Shown: positions 1 to 5,677, counted from the first letter of the stretch. The stretch is 5,808 bases of DNA from CAZVWV01 sp964631745 (GCA_964631745.1 CAZVWV010000173.1:1-5808), one strand, 5' to 3'. Program-made: numbers and translations. The notes: generated by a model from the letters alone, not told the origin.

Positions 1-5
1 CACCG

Positions 6-22
6 GCCGACGAATCGTCGGC
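6..22. repeat. Near-perfect palindrome at the left edge
   Basis: GCCGACGA (6-13) and TCGTCGGC (15-22) are perfect inverse copies around one base. As RNA it gives a 7-bp GC-rich stem with a 3-nt loop. It lies about 40 bp past the stop of the P-loop gene, so it could end that transcript, but no T-run follows. It may also belong to a gene outside the window; 1-59 shows no supportable gene. Confidence 0.4.
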
Positions 23-59
23 GCTCCACAATATCCCTACTCTGCGCCGCGTTTGCAAT

Positions 60-710
60 TTACCCGGGGTTTTTGAGCGCTACCCTTTGCAACACCCAAT
101 CTGCGCGTTCACTCACAAGGCCAATTGGGGGCACGCGAATCGGCTGATAACCCAACCTAAGATATGCCTGCATGATCTCGCGCTCAATATGCGCCGCTTG
201 CCCAGCGTCCCACGGCCGAGCGCTATCATTTCTTAGCGTAAGCGCATCCAAAAAGAAGACCTGCTTGTAGCGATAAACATCCCCCCATGTTGCCGCAGCA
301 GTATTATCAACGCCAAAATAGCTCCTAAAGCCCAGAGTGTCGCCGATGCCCGCATCCAGAATCGTGCGACGCTGGGGATCCATGGCGCTGTGGCGCTCAA
401 GCTCATGCGAAAAAATAGAATCCTGCCGCATCTGAGTTTCAGAAAATATTTCGTCTTTTGTTAGCCCGTGTTGATAGGCGCGTTCGATTAGGGCGCGCGC
501 CACTTCGTGGCTAACCGAGAGGCCGCGCCGTTCAAATTCGCGCAGCAAAGTAGTTTTGCCGGAGCTTACGCCGCCAGTTAAGACTATCCAGTTGGTGTAA
601 ATTGGAGAGGGCGAAGGGGCGAGCGTGGCGGCGTTCAGTGGCTCAGCCCAGAGAAAAGCTTCGGCTAGGGCTATTTGGCGAGTGCTCAACTGCATAGGGA
701 GATCGTTCAT
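60..710 (-). CDS. P-loop NTPase, AAA_28 / Ttd14-like family
   Basis: Predicted soluble nucleotide-binding protein. Numbered from the TTG at 722, it shows Walker A GGVSSGKTT (about 50-58), then HEVARALIE (72-80), an RTILDAGIGDTLGFRSYFG block (119-137) in the Walker B-like position, QVFFLDAL followed by RNDSAR (154-169), and RLGYQPIRVP (189-198). This order matches AAA_28 (NadR/Ttd14-like) kinase-type P-loop proteins, often about 180-200 aa, whose substrates are mostly unknown. The fold assignment is good; the substrate cannot be stated. The start is uncertain. The open frame reaches a TTG at 722, and ATGs lie at 710 and 695, none with a convincing ribosome binding site. ATG 710 (216 aa) is chosen for codon preference. 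The P-loop then lies about 45 residues in, deeper than usual for the family, so a shorter protein is possible. The gene reads away from the small secreted gene, with a candidate promoter of its own. Confidence 0.8.
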   Translation of the reverse strand: MNDLPMQLSTRQIALAEAFLWAEPLNAATLAPSPSPIYTNWIVLTGGVSSGKTTLLREFERRGLSVSHEVARALIERAYQHGLTKDEIFSETQMRQDSIFSHELERHSAMDPQRRTILDAGIGDTLGFRSYFGVDNTAAATWGDVYRYKQVFFLDALTLRNDSARPWDAGQAAHIEREIMQAYLRLGYQPIRVPPIGLVSERADWVLQRVALKNPG

Positions 711-761
711 CTCAAAAGGCAAAACCAGGCCAGCTTCGCCGGCGCTGTTGGATCTTGGTTT

Positions 762-791
762 AAGATAGCACGAATTTAAGTGCTAAGTGAA
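762..791 (-). promoter_or_regulatory. Candidate promoter with embedded inverted repeat for the P-loop gene
   Basis: On the minus strand TTCACT (791-786) and TATCTT (767-762) are separated by 18 bp, each matching four of six sigma-70 consensus bases. The spacer and first -10 base carry the inverted repeat AGCAC/GTGCT (767-771 and 780-784). That is a sensible place for a repressor to bind. The predicted transcript would start near 755, about 45 nt before the ATG at 710. This rests on pattern only. Confidence 0.35.
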
Positions 792-862
792 CGGCTTGGG
801 CGGGTTGGGTTGTCAGCGGAATTTTGGGCAGGGAATCCGGAGTAAAGGGTCATGCAGGAGCA

Positions 863-902
863 GCACCGGCCCGCGAGAATACTGCTCTAAGCAGGCCGGT
901 GC
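863..902 (-). terminator. Large hairpin after the small secreted gene (possible terminator)
   Basis: Perfect 9-bp GC-rich inverted repeat, GCACCGGCC (863-871) with GGCCGGTGC (894-902). A smaller TGCT/AGCA stem (883-886 and 890-893) lies inside the 22-nt loop. It begins about 20 bp beyond the stop of the small secreted gene, where a transcript end would be expected. No T-run follows on either strand, so it is not a classical intrinsic terminator. It could be a 3'-end stabilising structure. Confidence 0.4.
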
Positions 903-921
903 CGTGACTATTAGTTAAAGT

Positions 922-1167
922 CTATTCTGGCTCCTCGAAGGGAGTGCCACGCACGATCGATTCAAGATCGCCGCAGCCTGAAATAGAAACTGAATTGCAC
1001 CCAGTCGTGCAATACTTATATGTATCATACATGTTATCGTCAAAGTCGGTATCATACATCACATAGCACTTCCCACTAGGAAGCATCACTGTTCGAGGCG
1101 CAGCTTCTGCGAAAACATTCGCAGTTAGCACGCCAGAGGTTGCAAGCAACACAAGCAATTTTTTCAT
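922..1167 (-). CDS. Small secreted four-cysteine protein (81 aa, hypothetical)
   Basis: Function not recognised. The frame opens at a TTG at 1191, but the real start is almost certainly the ATG at 1167: GGAGG (1178-1174) lies 6 nt upstream, and the protein then starts directly with a signal peptide. That peptide has MKK, a hydrophobic stretch LLVLLATSGVLTANV, and a likely signal peptidase I site after VFA (residue 20). The mature product of about 61 aa is acidic, with cysteines at 34, 53, 57 and 65, enough for two disulfides, so periplasmic or extracellular location is inferred. Residues 37-49 contain MYDT twice, nine residues apart, around an Asp-rich DTDFDDN segment. The gene has a good candidate promoter, a leader of about 100 nt and a hairpin after the stop, so it appears to be transcribed on its own. 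It carries no lipobox and no recognised toxin or bacteriocin motif. Confidence 0.75.
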   Translation of the reverse strand: MKKLLVLLATSGVLTANVFAEAAPRTVMLPSGKCYVMYDTDFDDNMYDTYKYCTTGCNSVSISGCGDLESIVRGTPFEEPE

Positions 1168-1173
1168 TTTTTT

Positions 1174-1178
1174 CCTCC
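1174..1178 (-). promoter_or_regulatory. Strong Shine-Dalgarno fixing the start of the small secreted gene
   Basis: GGAGG on the minus strand is followed by six A residues and then ATG (1167-1165). It is the best ribosome binding site in the left half of the window. It favours ATG 1167 over the TTG at 1191, where the extra codons would only place MSAFWRKK ahead of a normal signal peptide. Confidence 0.8.
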
Positions 1179-1183
1179 AAAAA

Positions 1184-1205
1184 GCACTCAAAAACTTTTG
1201 AGCGC
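1184..1205. repeat. Inverted repeat in the leader of the small secreted gene
   Basis: CTCAAAA (1187-1193) and TTTTGAG (1196-1202) form a 7-bp perfect dyad with a 2-bp centre. Beyond one mismatch, GC/GC extends the dyad to 1184-1205. It lies between the predicted transcription start and the GGAGG site. It may be a leader hairpin or a repressor or activator half-site pair. Confidence 0.4.
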
Positions 1206-1272
1206 GTGCGAAGGAAAGCTAGCATGTTTGCAGCCCGAGCACTACATCAAAATAGCCCGATATTTTGCTAGT

Positions 1273-1301
1273 ATTTTATGAGATTTTGATTTTGACGGCA
1301 A
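1273..1301 (-). promoter_or_regulatory. Sigma-70-like promoter of the small secreted gene
   Basis: Minus strand TTGCCG (1301-1296), a 17-bp spacer and TAAAAT (1278-1273). The spacer is AT-rich and optimal in length, the -35 has four and the -10 five of six consensus bases. The start would fall near 1266, giving a leader of about 100 nt that contains the 1184-1205 dyad. This is the strongest promoter candidate in the left half. Confidence 0.55.
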
Positions 1302-1315
1302 AGAGCGGCGCTGTA

Positions 1316-1412
1316 AGGTAGGCGCTCGTCCCCGACCAGGACCACCGAGCTCCAGCTCGGCCGGATTCTGCAAAGCACTGACTCCACAACGGTAGCCACA
1401 ACCAGCCTACCT
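1316..1412. other. Structured intergenic segment, possible branched RNA or 3' structure
   Basis: An outer perfect 8-bp inverted repeat, AGGTAGGC (1316-1323) with GCCTACCT (1405-1412), encloses two further hairpins: GTCC/GGAC (1328-1331 and 1339-1342) and CCGAGC/GCTCGG (1345-1350 and 1355-1360). CCACAAC also occurs twice (1384-1390 and 1396-1402). The right outer arm overlaps the TAG stop of the 600-aa membrane protein. Transcribed from either strand it could fold as a closed multibranch structure. No known RNA family (4.5S, tmRNA, RNase P) was recognised. It may simply be the 3' end structure of the membrane protein mRNA. Confidence 0.35.
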
Positions 1413-3213
1413 AATACCCAGTACTCAAATAAAAGCGATATTTCTCACTTGCAAGCCGCTCAATAAAAAACTTCCCGCCCACCGGTGGAACTTCGATCCC
1501 AGACAAAATAGTCACCTCCACCGTCAACTGATTATCCTCTGCAAGTCTGCCCTTAAGCGTGGCTGTCCCGGACACCCGCAGAATCTTCGAATTGTCTTCA
1601 ACATAGGCCTTAATCGGAGTCTTCACTTCAAAACGCCCCTCGGCGTCGAGCGCGGTGTTTATAATTCCGAGATCAACTTTTTTAAGCCAAGGAGTTCGTT
1701 TGACGCCGTTTGCGATCTCTTCTTTGTTAAGCTCGCGCGATGCCGGAGTGGTGAGTTCAAAAGTTCCTTTGATTTTTTTATCCTCAGTGCGCGCAAAGCG
1801 CCATTTTACCGTGGCGGTGCTGTTACTTTTAGCGGCTTGAATATTATATTCGTCCACTATGACCGGCGCGTCTGCATCCTCCGGTTCTCGCGCTCCGGCT
1901 TCTGACTCCATCTTTTGGACGAGCTGCGAAACGGCTTTAGTGCTCAGGGCATCTTCCTCCGAACCGAAGTAATACTGATTCCCAAACCACAGCGCCGCCA
2001 TGCCAAAAAGGATTGGAGCCACCACATCCCAGGGGATTTTGGGCCGTTTGCGTCTGCGCTTGCTCGATTTGCTCGAAGGGGATTGCGTGGGTTGCGTTCC
2101 CTCAGAGGCCCCGTTCACATTTGCATCTTGCGGATTCTTTTTGTCGTGCCCGTCTTGTTTGGAATGGGGCTCGCGCGCCTTTTGCTCTTCATCATGAACG
2201 ATCATTGCTGGCGATTCGTTCTTGAATAGTTTCGAGATTGGCGGCTGACTTTTGAATTTTAGCGACTTTACCTCTGGGGCTGCTTCCGGAGCATTTTGCG
2301 CTTCTGCATCGAGGCTTAACTCGTCATTGCTGAGAGCCGGCGGGGCTTTAGCTGCAGAGGATTTCTCAGAAGTTGTTGTAGCAGCTGTTTGTAGCGCCGG
2401 TGGCGTGGACTCTGAATCGAGTTCTAAATTTAGCGTATTCACATTAGCCGGAGCGGCCGGCTCGGCTGTTGAAGCAGGTTTCGGCGTGGCTCCAATCGAA
2501 TCCGACTTCTTCGCCTGCTGATCATCAAGCTCTAACGTCCAACCACCGCTTGAAAACGATTCCACTGGTGGGGGCAGGGGACTCGGCGCGCTCTGTATAA
2601 ACTCGCTTTGCAGGAGTAGCTCGTCCGGCTCTTCCGATTTTGGTGGGCTTATTTCTGGGCTGACTTCGTTGGCGGGCTCAGAAGTTGCCGCATGTATCGC
2701 CTCATGGGGAGGCGCCCCTGTCGTCGCAGAAAAAGTCTCGGGCTCCGGCAAGATTGTAAGATCCTCACTGGACTTATTAGGTACTTCAGAATTAAACCCA
2801 AAATCTTCCTGGAACTCCGATATTATCTTTGCGAGGGAATTATCCTCGTCCGGGTTCATATCGAGCTCGAAAACTTTTTCTTTCGGCTCACTCGCTTTTT
2901 GAACCTCATCTAAATCGATCTCAAGTTGAAACTCCTCTGTACTCTCCGACACGGGCACGGACACGGATTTGGGTTGAACGATGTAGGCCGCACCGCCGGC
3001 GTTCTTCAGCAGCTGACAGGCTATGGTTAAGTCGTGGCTCGACTCAGAGCGCTTAATGGTGAGCGGATAAGATTCCAGAATATGTTGAACTTCGGCCACA
3101 CTCATCTCAAGGTCCGCAACCATAGCGCCCTTTAATTTGCGCAGCGTGTCCGGGGAGCCATCCCCTGGCCCCTCAAAGACAAGTTCATATTGCGACTCGT
3201 TGTCGTCCGACAT
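1411..3213 (-). CDS. Membrane-anchored protein with L7/L12-CTD-like N-terminal domain
   Basis: Function unknown. Numbering is from the in-frame TTG at 3219; the preferred start is ATG 3213 (third codon; 600 aa), with GGA eight bases upstream. Residues about 22-82 resemble the ribosomal L7/L12 C-terminal (ClpS-like) fold: LRKLKGAMVADLEMS, then AEVQHILESYPLTIK, then LLKNAGGAAYIV, parallel to the L7/L12 pattern ending in LEEAGA. Residues about 85-380 are acidic, Pro/Ala/Ser-rich and probably disordered, with recurring LELD-type motifs. A basic patch (SKSSKRRRKRPK, 383-394) precedes one membrane helix (about 397-417, APILFGMAALWFG), so the positive-inside rule puts the N-terminus in the cytoplasm. 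The remaining 185 residues would be periplasmic and look beta-rich (VKWRFART, KGTFELT, RVSGTATLKGRL). The gene is divergent from dprA. It could bridge a cytoplasmic partner to the envelope, but no partner is evident. Confidence 0.8.
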   Translation of the reverse strand: MSDDNESQYELVFEGPGDGSPDTLRKLKGAMVADLEMSVAEVQHILESYPLTIKRSESSHDLTIACQLLKNAGGAAYIVQPKSVSVPVSESTEEFQLEIDLDEVQKASEPKEKVFELDMNPDEDNSLAKIISEFQEDFGFNSEVPNKSSEDLTILPEPETFSATTGAPPHEAIHAATSEPANEVSPEISPPKSEEPDELLLQSEFIQSAPSPLPPPVESFSSGGWTLELDDQQAKKSDSIGATPKPASTAEPAAPANVNTLNLELDSESTPPALQTAATTTSEKSSAAKAPPALSNDELSLDAEAQNAPEAAPEVKSLKFKSQPPISKLFKNESPAMIVHDEEQKAREPHSKQDGHDKKNPQDANVNGASEGTQPTQSPSSKSSKRRRKRPKIPWDVVAPILFGMAALWFGNQYYFGSEEDALSTKAVSQLVQKMESEAGAREPEDADAPVIVDEYNIQAAKSNSTATVKWRFARTEDKKIKGTFELTTPASRELNKEEIANGVKRTPWLKKVDLGIINTALDAEGRFEVKTPIKAYVEDNSKILRVSGTATLKGRLAEDNQLTVEVTILSGIEVPPVGGKFFIERLASEKYRFYLSTGY

Positions 3214-3331
3214 CCCCAATTTCCGTGTAATTTAGGCTACTTATAGATATCGGCCTATACCCCTAAAATATTTACTGCCTTTTACGCAACTTAAGCCCCC
3301 GTATTCACGATTAATTATTAGAGAGAATACT
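3214..3331. promoter_or_regulatory. Divergent promoter region between the membrane protein gene and dprA
   Basis: A 118-bp AT-rich gap between divergent genes. For dprA a candidate is TTATAG (3241-3246), 17 bp, TAAAAT (3264-3269), with a weak -35. For the minus-strand gene TATAAG (3245-3240) matches five of six -10 bases but has no good -35. The two overlap, so the promoters may compete. An inverted repeat TATAG/CTATA (3242-3246 and 3255-3259) lies between them. GAGAGA (3321-3326) is the likely dprA ribosome binding site. Confidence 0.35.
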
Positions 3332-4474
3332 ATGACGCCCAGCACGACCCCCACAGAGACCGAACTAAACGCTGCCTTATTTCTATGTCAGAAGGAGCTA
3401 GGAACCCGTACAAAGGAGCTGGCCGAGGCGTTCTTGGCACGAGCCAGCGAGCCACAGGCGCTAAGCTCCGTGCCTGAGCAGGTTCGGAAAAAACTCGTAC
3501 GGACAAAAGAATTCGAGAATACCGTGCGATTCTTAGAAGACTTGAGATCCGCAGGAGTGACACTACTCCCGATTTGCAGCGAAGAATACCCGGCGCGGCT
3601 CAAACAGATCGAAGATCCTCCCTTGATCTTATTTGCGCGCGGAAATCTTGAGTGTCTAAACAATTCTAAAGCTCTAGCCATCGTAGGATCAAGAAAAGCA
3701 GACCCGGCCGGATGCGAAATCGCGCTTCAGTTGGCGCAGGGGCTGGCCTCTTGCGGCGTCTGTGTAATCAGCGGACTCGCCTTGGGCGTGGATGCCGCCG
3801 CTCATCGCGGAGCACTCAGATCTTTTAGCGCCACTCCAACTGTGGCCGTGCTAGGCAACGGCTTGCCGGAGATCTATCCCAGAAGTAACGAGTCCCTAGC
3901 CCGCGATATACTTTCTTCCGGCGGCTTAATCGTGAGTCAGTTTTTGCCCCACGAACCGGCCTTCCCCGCCAACTTCCTAAACCGCAACAGAATCATCGCC
4001 GCTTTGGCCGAAGGCGTTCTAGTAGTGCAAGCATCAAAGCGCAGCGGCTCTCTGGTCACAGCAAGGTACGCCCTAGAGCAAGGCAAGGAATTAATGGCCG
4101 TCCCCGGAGCCATAACCGAAGAACGCTATCGAGGTTCGAACGAACTGATCAAACAAGGAGCGTTCCTAGTAACCGGGCTAGAAGACATCCTTGATATCTT
4201 TGAGCACTACAAGCAAAGCAGTGCAAACTCTGACGAACTAGAACAACCCATCTCCACCAACTCAATTGGTTTACCCTGCGACCCCATCAGTAATCTCTCC
4301 TCCATCAAGAAAAAAATCCTAAGCAAATTGCAAGAGCGTGACTCCTGGTCGTTCGACGAATTGCAACAGGCAGTAGACTCAGAAGATTTCATCTCCGAAC
4401 TTTTCGAACTAGAACTACAAAGCCAAGCCCTACGCCTACCCGGCAACATAATCACCACCCCCCGCAAGTTATAG
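3332..4474 (+). CDS. dprA: DNA processing protein DprA
   Basis: DprA (Smf) binds single-stranded DNA and loads RecA on it during natural transformation; it acts in the cytoplasm. The 380-aa length is usual for the family. Residues 1-75 form a divergent N-terminal helical region. The Rossmann-like core shows IVGSRKA (117-123), SGLALGVDAAAHRGAL (147-162), GNGLPEIYP (175-183), NRNRIIAAL (217-225), SGSLVTARYALEQG (238-251), VPG (257-259) and GSNELIKQGA (268-277), all in the family order. Residues about 320-380 form a winged-helix C-terminal domain (SSIKKKILSKLQ, FDELQQAV, ELELQSQALRLPGN), after a polar linker. The ATG at 3332 follows GAGAGA by 5 nt. The gene is intact and monocistronic here: topA, a common neighbour, is absent and tRNA-His follows. 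Presence of dprA alone does not show the organism is naturally competent. Confidence 0.96.
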   Translation: MTPSTTPTETELNAALFLCQKELGTRTKELAEAFLARASEPQALSSVPEQVRKKLVRTKEFENTVRFLEDLRSAGVTLLPICSEEYPARLKQIEDPPLILFARGNLECLNNSKALAIVGSRKADPAGCEIALQLAQGLASCGVCVISGLALGVDAAAHRGALRSFSATPTVAVLGNGLPEIYPRSNESLARDILSSGGLIVSQFLPHEPAFPANFLNRNRIIAALAEGVLVVQASKRSGSLVTARYALEQGKELMAVPGAITEERYRGSNELIKQGAFLVTGLEDILDIFEHYKQSSANSDELEQPISTNSIGLPCDPISNLSSIKKKILSKLQERDSWSFDELQQAVDSEDFISELFELELQSQALRLPGNIITTPRKL

Positions 4475-4493
4475 CAACAAATCCGCCCCCCCC

Positions 4494-4522
4494 TTGCCTT
4501 TCCCCCCAAAAATGTTCATTAT
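4494..4522 (+). promoter_or_regulatory. Candidate promoter of tRNA-His
   Basis: TTGCCT (4494-4499), 17 bp, CATTAT (4517-4522), each matching four of six consensus bases. The predicted start near 4529 leaves a leader of about 14 nt before the mature tRNA end at 4543. It lies just after the dprA stop, between C-rich tracts. Cotranscription with dprA is the alternative. Confidence 0.4.
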
Positions 4523-4542
4523 TTTGCAATTCCAGACGTCCT

Positions 4543-4619
4543 GGTGGGTGTAGCTCAGCTGGTAGAGCCCCGGATTGTGGTTCCGGTTGTCGCGGGTTCG
4601 AGCCCCGTCACCCACCCCA
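4543..4619 (+). tRNA. tRNA-His (anticodon GTG)
   Basis: A complete cloverleaf is readable. The acceptor stem pairs GTGGGTG (4544-4550) with CACCCAC (4609-4615). The extra 5' G at 4543 faces C73 (4616), the G-1:C73 pair that is the identity mark for histidyl-tRNA synthetase. The D arm starts TAGCTCAG with GGTA in the loop. The anticodon stem CCGGA/TCCGG (4570-4574 and 4582-4586) holds loop TTGTGGT with anticodon GTG at 4577-4579. The T loop is TTCGAGC on a five-pair stem. CCA is encoded (4617-4619). A T5 run (4620-4624) follows directly. tRNA 3' ends are common integration targets, and the downstream sequence here changes character sharply. Confidence 0.97.
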
Positions 4620-4850
4620 TTTTTCGCAAGCGTAGATGCAGCAAGATGCATGTTTGTGATTTTCAAGCTCTAAGCTGTTAATAACCCCAGTAATTTATTT
4701 TAATCATTACTCTTTCCGAGTATCGGTCGTGCATCTTTCGCTTTTCAGAATGATAGCGAAATTTCACTATATTTCAGCAATTGGATGCAAACGAGATGCA
4801 AATGCATCTTGGGGGTTTTTGAAAAGTGGATGCAGGAGATGCAAGATGAA
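4620..4850. other. AT-rich non-coding gap after tRNA-His, possible att flank
   Basis: This 231-bp stretch between tRNA-His and the HTH gene has no credible reading frame. It starts with T5, has an AT-rich middle (about 4680-4710, and 4755-4775), and carries eight of the nine GATGCA/TGCATC motifs. Its composition resembles the sequence to its right, not dprA to its left. It is best read as the junction flank of an inserted element, though no core repeat of the tRNA 3' end is present in the window to prove it. Confidence 0.4.
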
Positions 4851-4923
4851 TCAGGTTGTTTTTTTCTTCTTTCTCTTGACTGGAACCTGCTCCGCTTTTT
4901 CACTGGTTGCGATCTGAGATGCA
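4635..4923. repeat. Cluster of nine GATGCA/TGCATC motifs
   Basis: GATGCA starts at 4635, 4645, 4784, 4795, 4829, 4838 and 4918; the reverse form TGCATC starts at 4730 and 4803. The nonamer GAGATGCAA recurs at 4793, 4836 and 4916. Three tandem pairs are spaced 10, 11 and 9 bp start to start, about one helical turn, and 4795-4808 is a GATGCA-AA-TGCATC dyad. About 0.14 occurrences would be expected by chance in 290 bp on two strands. The arrangement fits cooperative protein binding: integrase arm sites, iterons, or operators. The last copy lies inside the 3' end of the HTH gene. Confidence 0.7.
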
Positions 4924-5519
4924 AGCTTCAACAGATTGGCTAGGTCATTCCCGCTAGCACCAGTGATCATGGGAAGTCTGTTTAGAAGGAAGGTGATCTC
5001 CTGCTCTGATAAGGTGATGTTCGCTTTATCCTTTTCAATACTCTTGAGTCCAACAACGAGCTTTTCCAAGAGACTGTTCAAAGGCTTTGTCACATCTTCA
5101 TTGAAAAGTTTAGCTAGTGGCTCTGGGTTAGTGATTCTGTCATAAATTGCCCAGATATTATCAAGATTGATAGCTGGATCTTCCTTCATTCCCTCAGGAA
5201 TTACGTTCCAATACTCAGGTGAATCTGGATAGACATTCACAAAATCACCAATTACCCTTTGCATTCTTCGACTTTCAAGCGAAGTAGGCTTGTTACCTGG
5301 CCCTGCAGCAATCTCGTCTAACTCCTTTCTTGCGAAGAAGAAATACTGAACAAGCTTGTCGATTACTCCAGAGGAGGGCATGACTTCTGGATGATTAATA
5401 AGTCGAGATAAAGCGTTTTTATCGCACCCACTTTTCTCGGCGACCTCCTTTAACGTGATCTTACGTTCAGACCTAGTTTCTAGATACTTCAAACATTTCC
5501 GCAAGTTAAACCGAATCAC
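4851..5519 (-). CDS. HTH (Xre/HTH_26-like) DNA-binding protein, repressor-like
   Basis: A 222-aa protein whose N-terminus resembles Cro/C1-type HTH domains. Residues 5-20 are helix 1, ITLKEVAEKSGC (21-32) the first HTH helix and turn, and DKNALSRLINHPE (33-45) the recognition helix region, followed by a VIDKLVQYFF helix. Residues about 80-200 are mostly helical with no recognised domain and could serve for dimerisation or ligand sensing. The tail is strongly basic (KRKKKKTT). It starts with GTG at 5519; GGAGG lies 4 nt upstream and an in-frame TAG just beyond rules out a longer start. Codons and base content are AT-richer than dprA. The gene diverges from another across a dyad-rich gap, the layout of a lysogeny or mobile-element repressor. 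No catalytic LexA/CI-type Ser-Lys dyad motif was recognised. DNA binding is likely; target and role are inferred. Confidence 0.75.
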   Translation of the reverse strand: MIRFNLRKCLKYLETRSERKITLKEVAEKSGCDKNALSRLINHPEVMPSSGVIDKLVQYFFFARKELDEIAAGPGNKPTSLESRRMQRVIGDFVNVYPDSPEYWNVIPEGMKEDPAINLDNIWAIYDRITNPEPLAKLFNEDVTKPLNSLLEKLVVGLKSIEKDKANITLSEQEITFLLNRLPMITGASGNDLANLLKLASQIATSEKAEQVPVKRKKKKTT

Positions 5520-5572
5520 AAAACCTCCCGTCTCCTAGATTTTCGTATTTTTCATTAAAATCAAACATTGTG

Positions 5573-5602
5573 TTGACTGACGCCCCATAAGTGAGATATT
5601 CT
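5573..5602 (+). promoter_or_regulatory. Candidate plus-strand promoter with overlapping dyad
   Basis: TTGACT (5573-5578), 18 bp, TATTCT (5597-5602). The inverted repeat TGAGA-TAT-TCTCA (5592-5604) covers the -10, where a bound repressor would block polymerase. Transcription would run towards the gene starting at 5709, with a leader of about 100 nt. Confidence 0.4.
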
Positions 5603-5621
5603 CAGATTAAGGATGAAGTAA

Positions 5622-5649
5622 TCAATATGATTCTTTAACCCCGTGTCAA
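5622..5649 (-). promoter_or_regulatory. Candidate minus-strand promoter of the HTH gene
   Basis: Minus strand TTGACA (5649-5644) is a perfect -35. At 16 bp, TATTGA (5627-5622) is only a fair -10. The start would fall near 5614, giving the HTH gene a leader of about 95 nt. The -35 abuts the 5651-5677 dyad. Confidence 0.4.
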
Positions 5650-5650
5650 C

Positions 5651-5677
5651 GATAATATCACATCGAGTGATTTTATC
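5651..5677. promoter_or_regulatory. 27-bp interrupted palindrome, likely operator
   Basis: GATAA (5651-5655) pairs with TTATC (5673-5677), and ATCAC (5657-5661) with GTGAT (5667-5671), with a single T/T mismatch between the two blocks and a 5-bp centre. That is 10 of 11 positions matched. It sits one base from the perfect minus-strand -35, and its left arm contains GATAAT, a possible plus-strand -10. No T-run follows, so it is not a terminator. It is the best operator candidate for the divergent HTH protein. Confidence 0.55.

Noticed and set aside
1..59. Plus-strand open stretch at the left edge as the end of another gene
   Set aside because: One frame stays open until about 77 but is too short to judge, has no recognisable sequence and would overlap the P-loop gene convergently.
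1655..3056. Several plus-strand frames opposite the 600-aa membrane protein gene
   Set aside because: They are short, mutually overlapping and of biased composition, as expected for antisense of a Pro/Ala/Ser-rich gene; no domains are visible.
3330..3681. Minus-strand frames opposite the 5' part of dprA
   Set aside because: They lie wholly inside a clearly functional dprA and show no recognisable domain.
4458..4507. Three poly-C tracts (C6 4458-4463, C8 4486-4493, C6 4502-4507) as a phase-variation site
   Set aside because: Only the first is coding, at the extreme C-terminus of dprA, where slippage would change little; the others are intergenic. No phase-variable product can be proposed.
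4469..4666. Minus-strand reading frame of 65 aa across tRNA-His
   Set aside because: It is the antisense of the tRNA; the GDGARTRDNRNHNPGLYQLSYTH-like string is a well-known spurious translation of tRNA genes.
4861..4867. A7 run in the Lys-rich tail of the HTH gene as a programmed frameshift site
   Set aside because: It lies within the last codons, and the run follows naturally from Lys codons; no alternative extension or downstream structure supports frameshifting.
4729..4917. Plus-strand 62-aa frame with a Phe-rich hydrophobic stretch
   Set aside because: The hydrophobic run is the antisense of the Lys-rich tail of the HTH gene, there is no good ribosome binding site, and the frame runs through the GATGCA repeats.
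4635..4923. GATGCA cluster as a CRISPR array
   Set aside because: Units are only 6-9 bp, spacing is irregular and both orientations occur; there are no uniform spacers and no cas genes.
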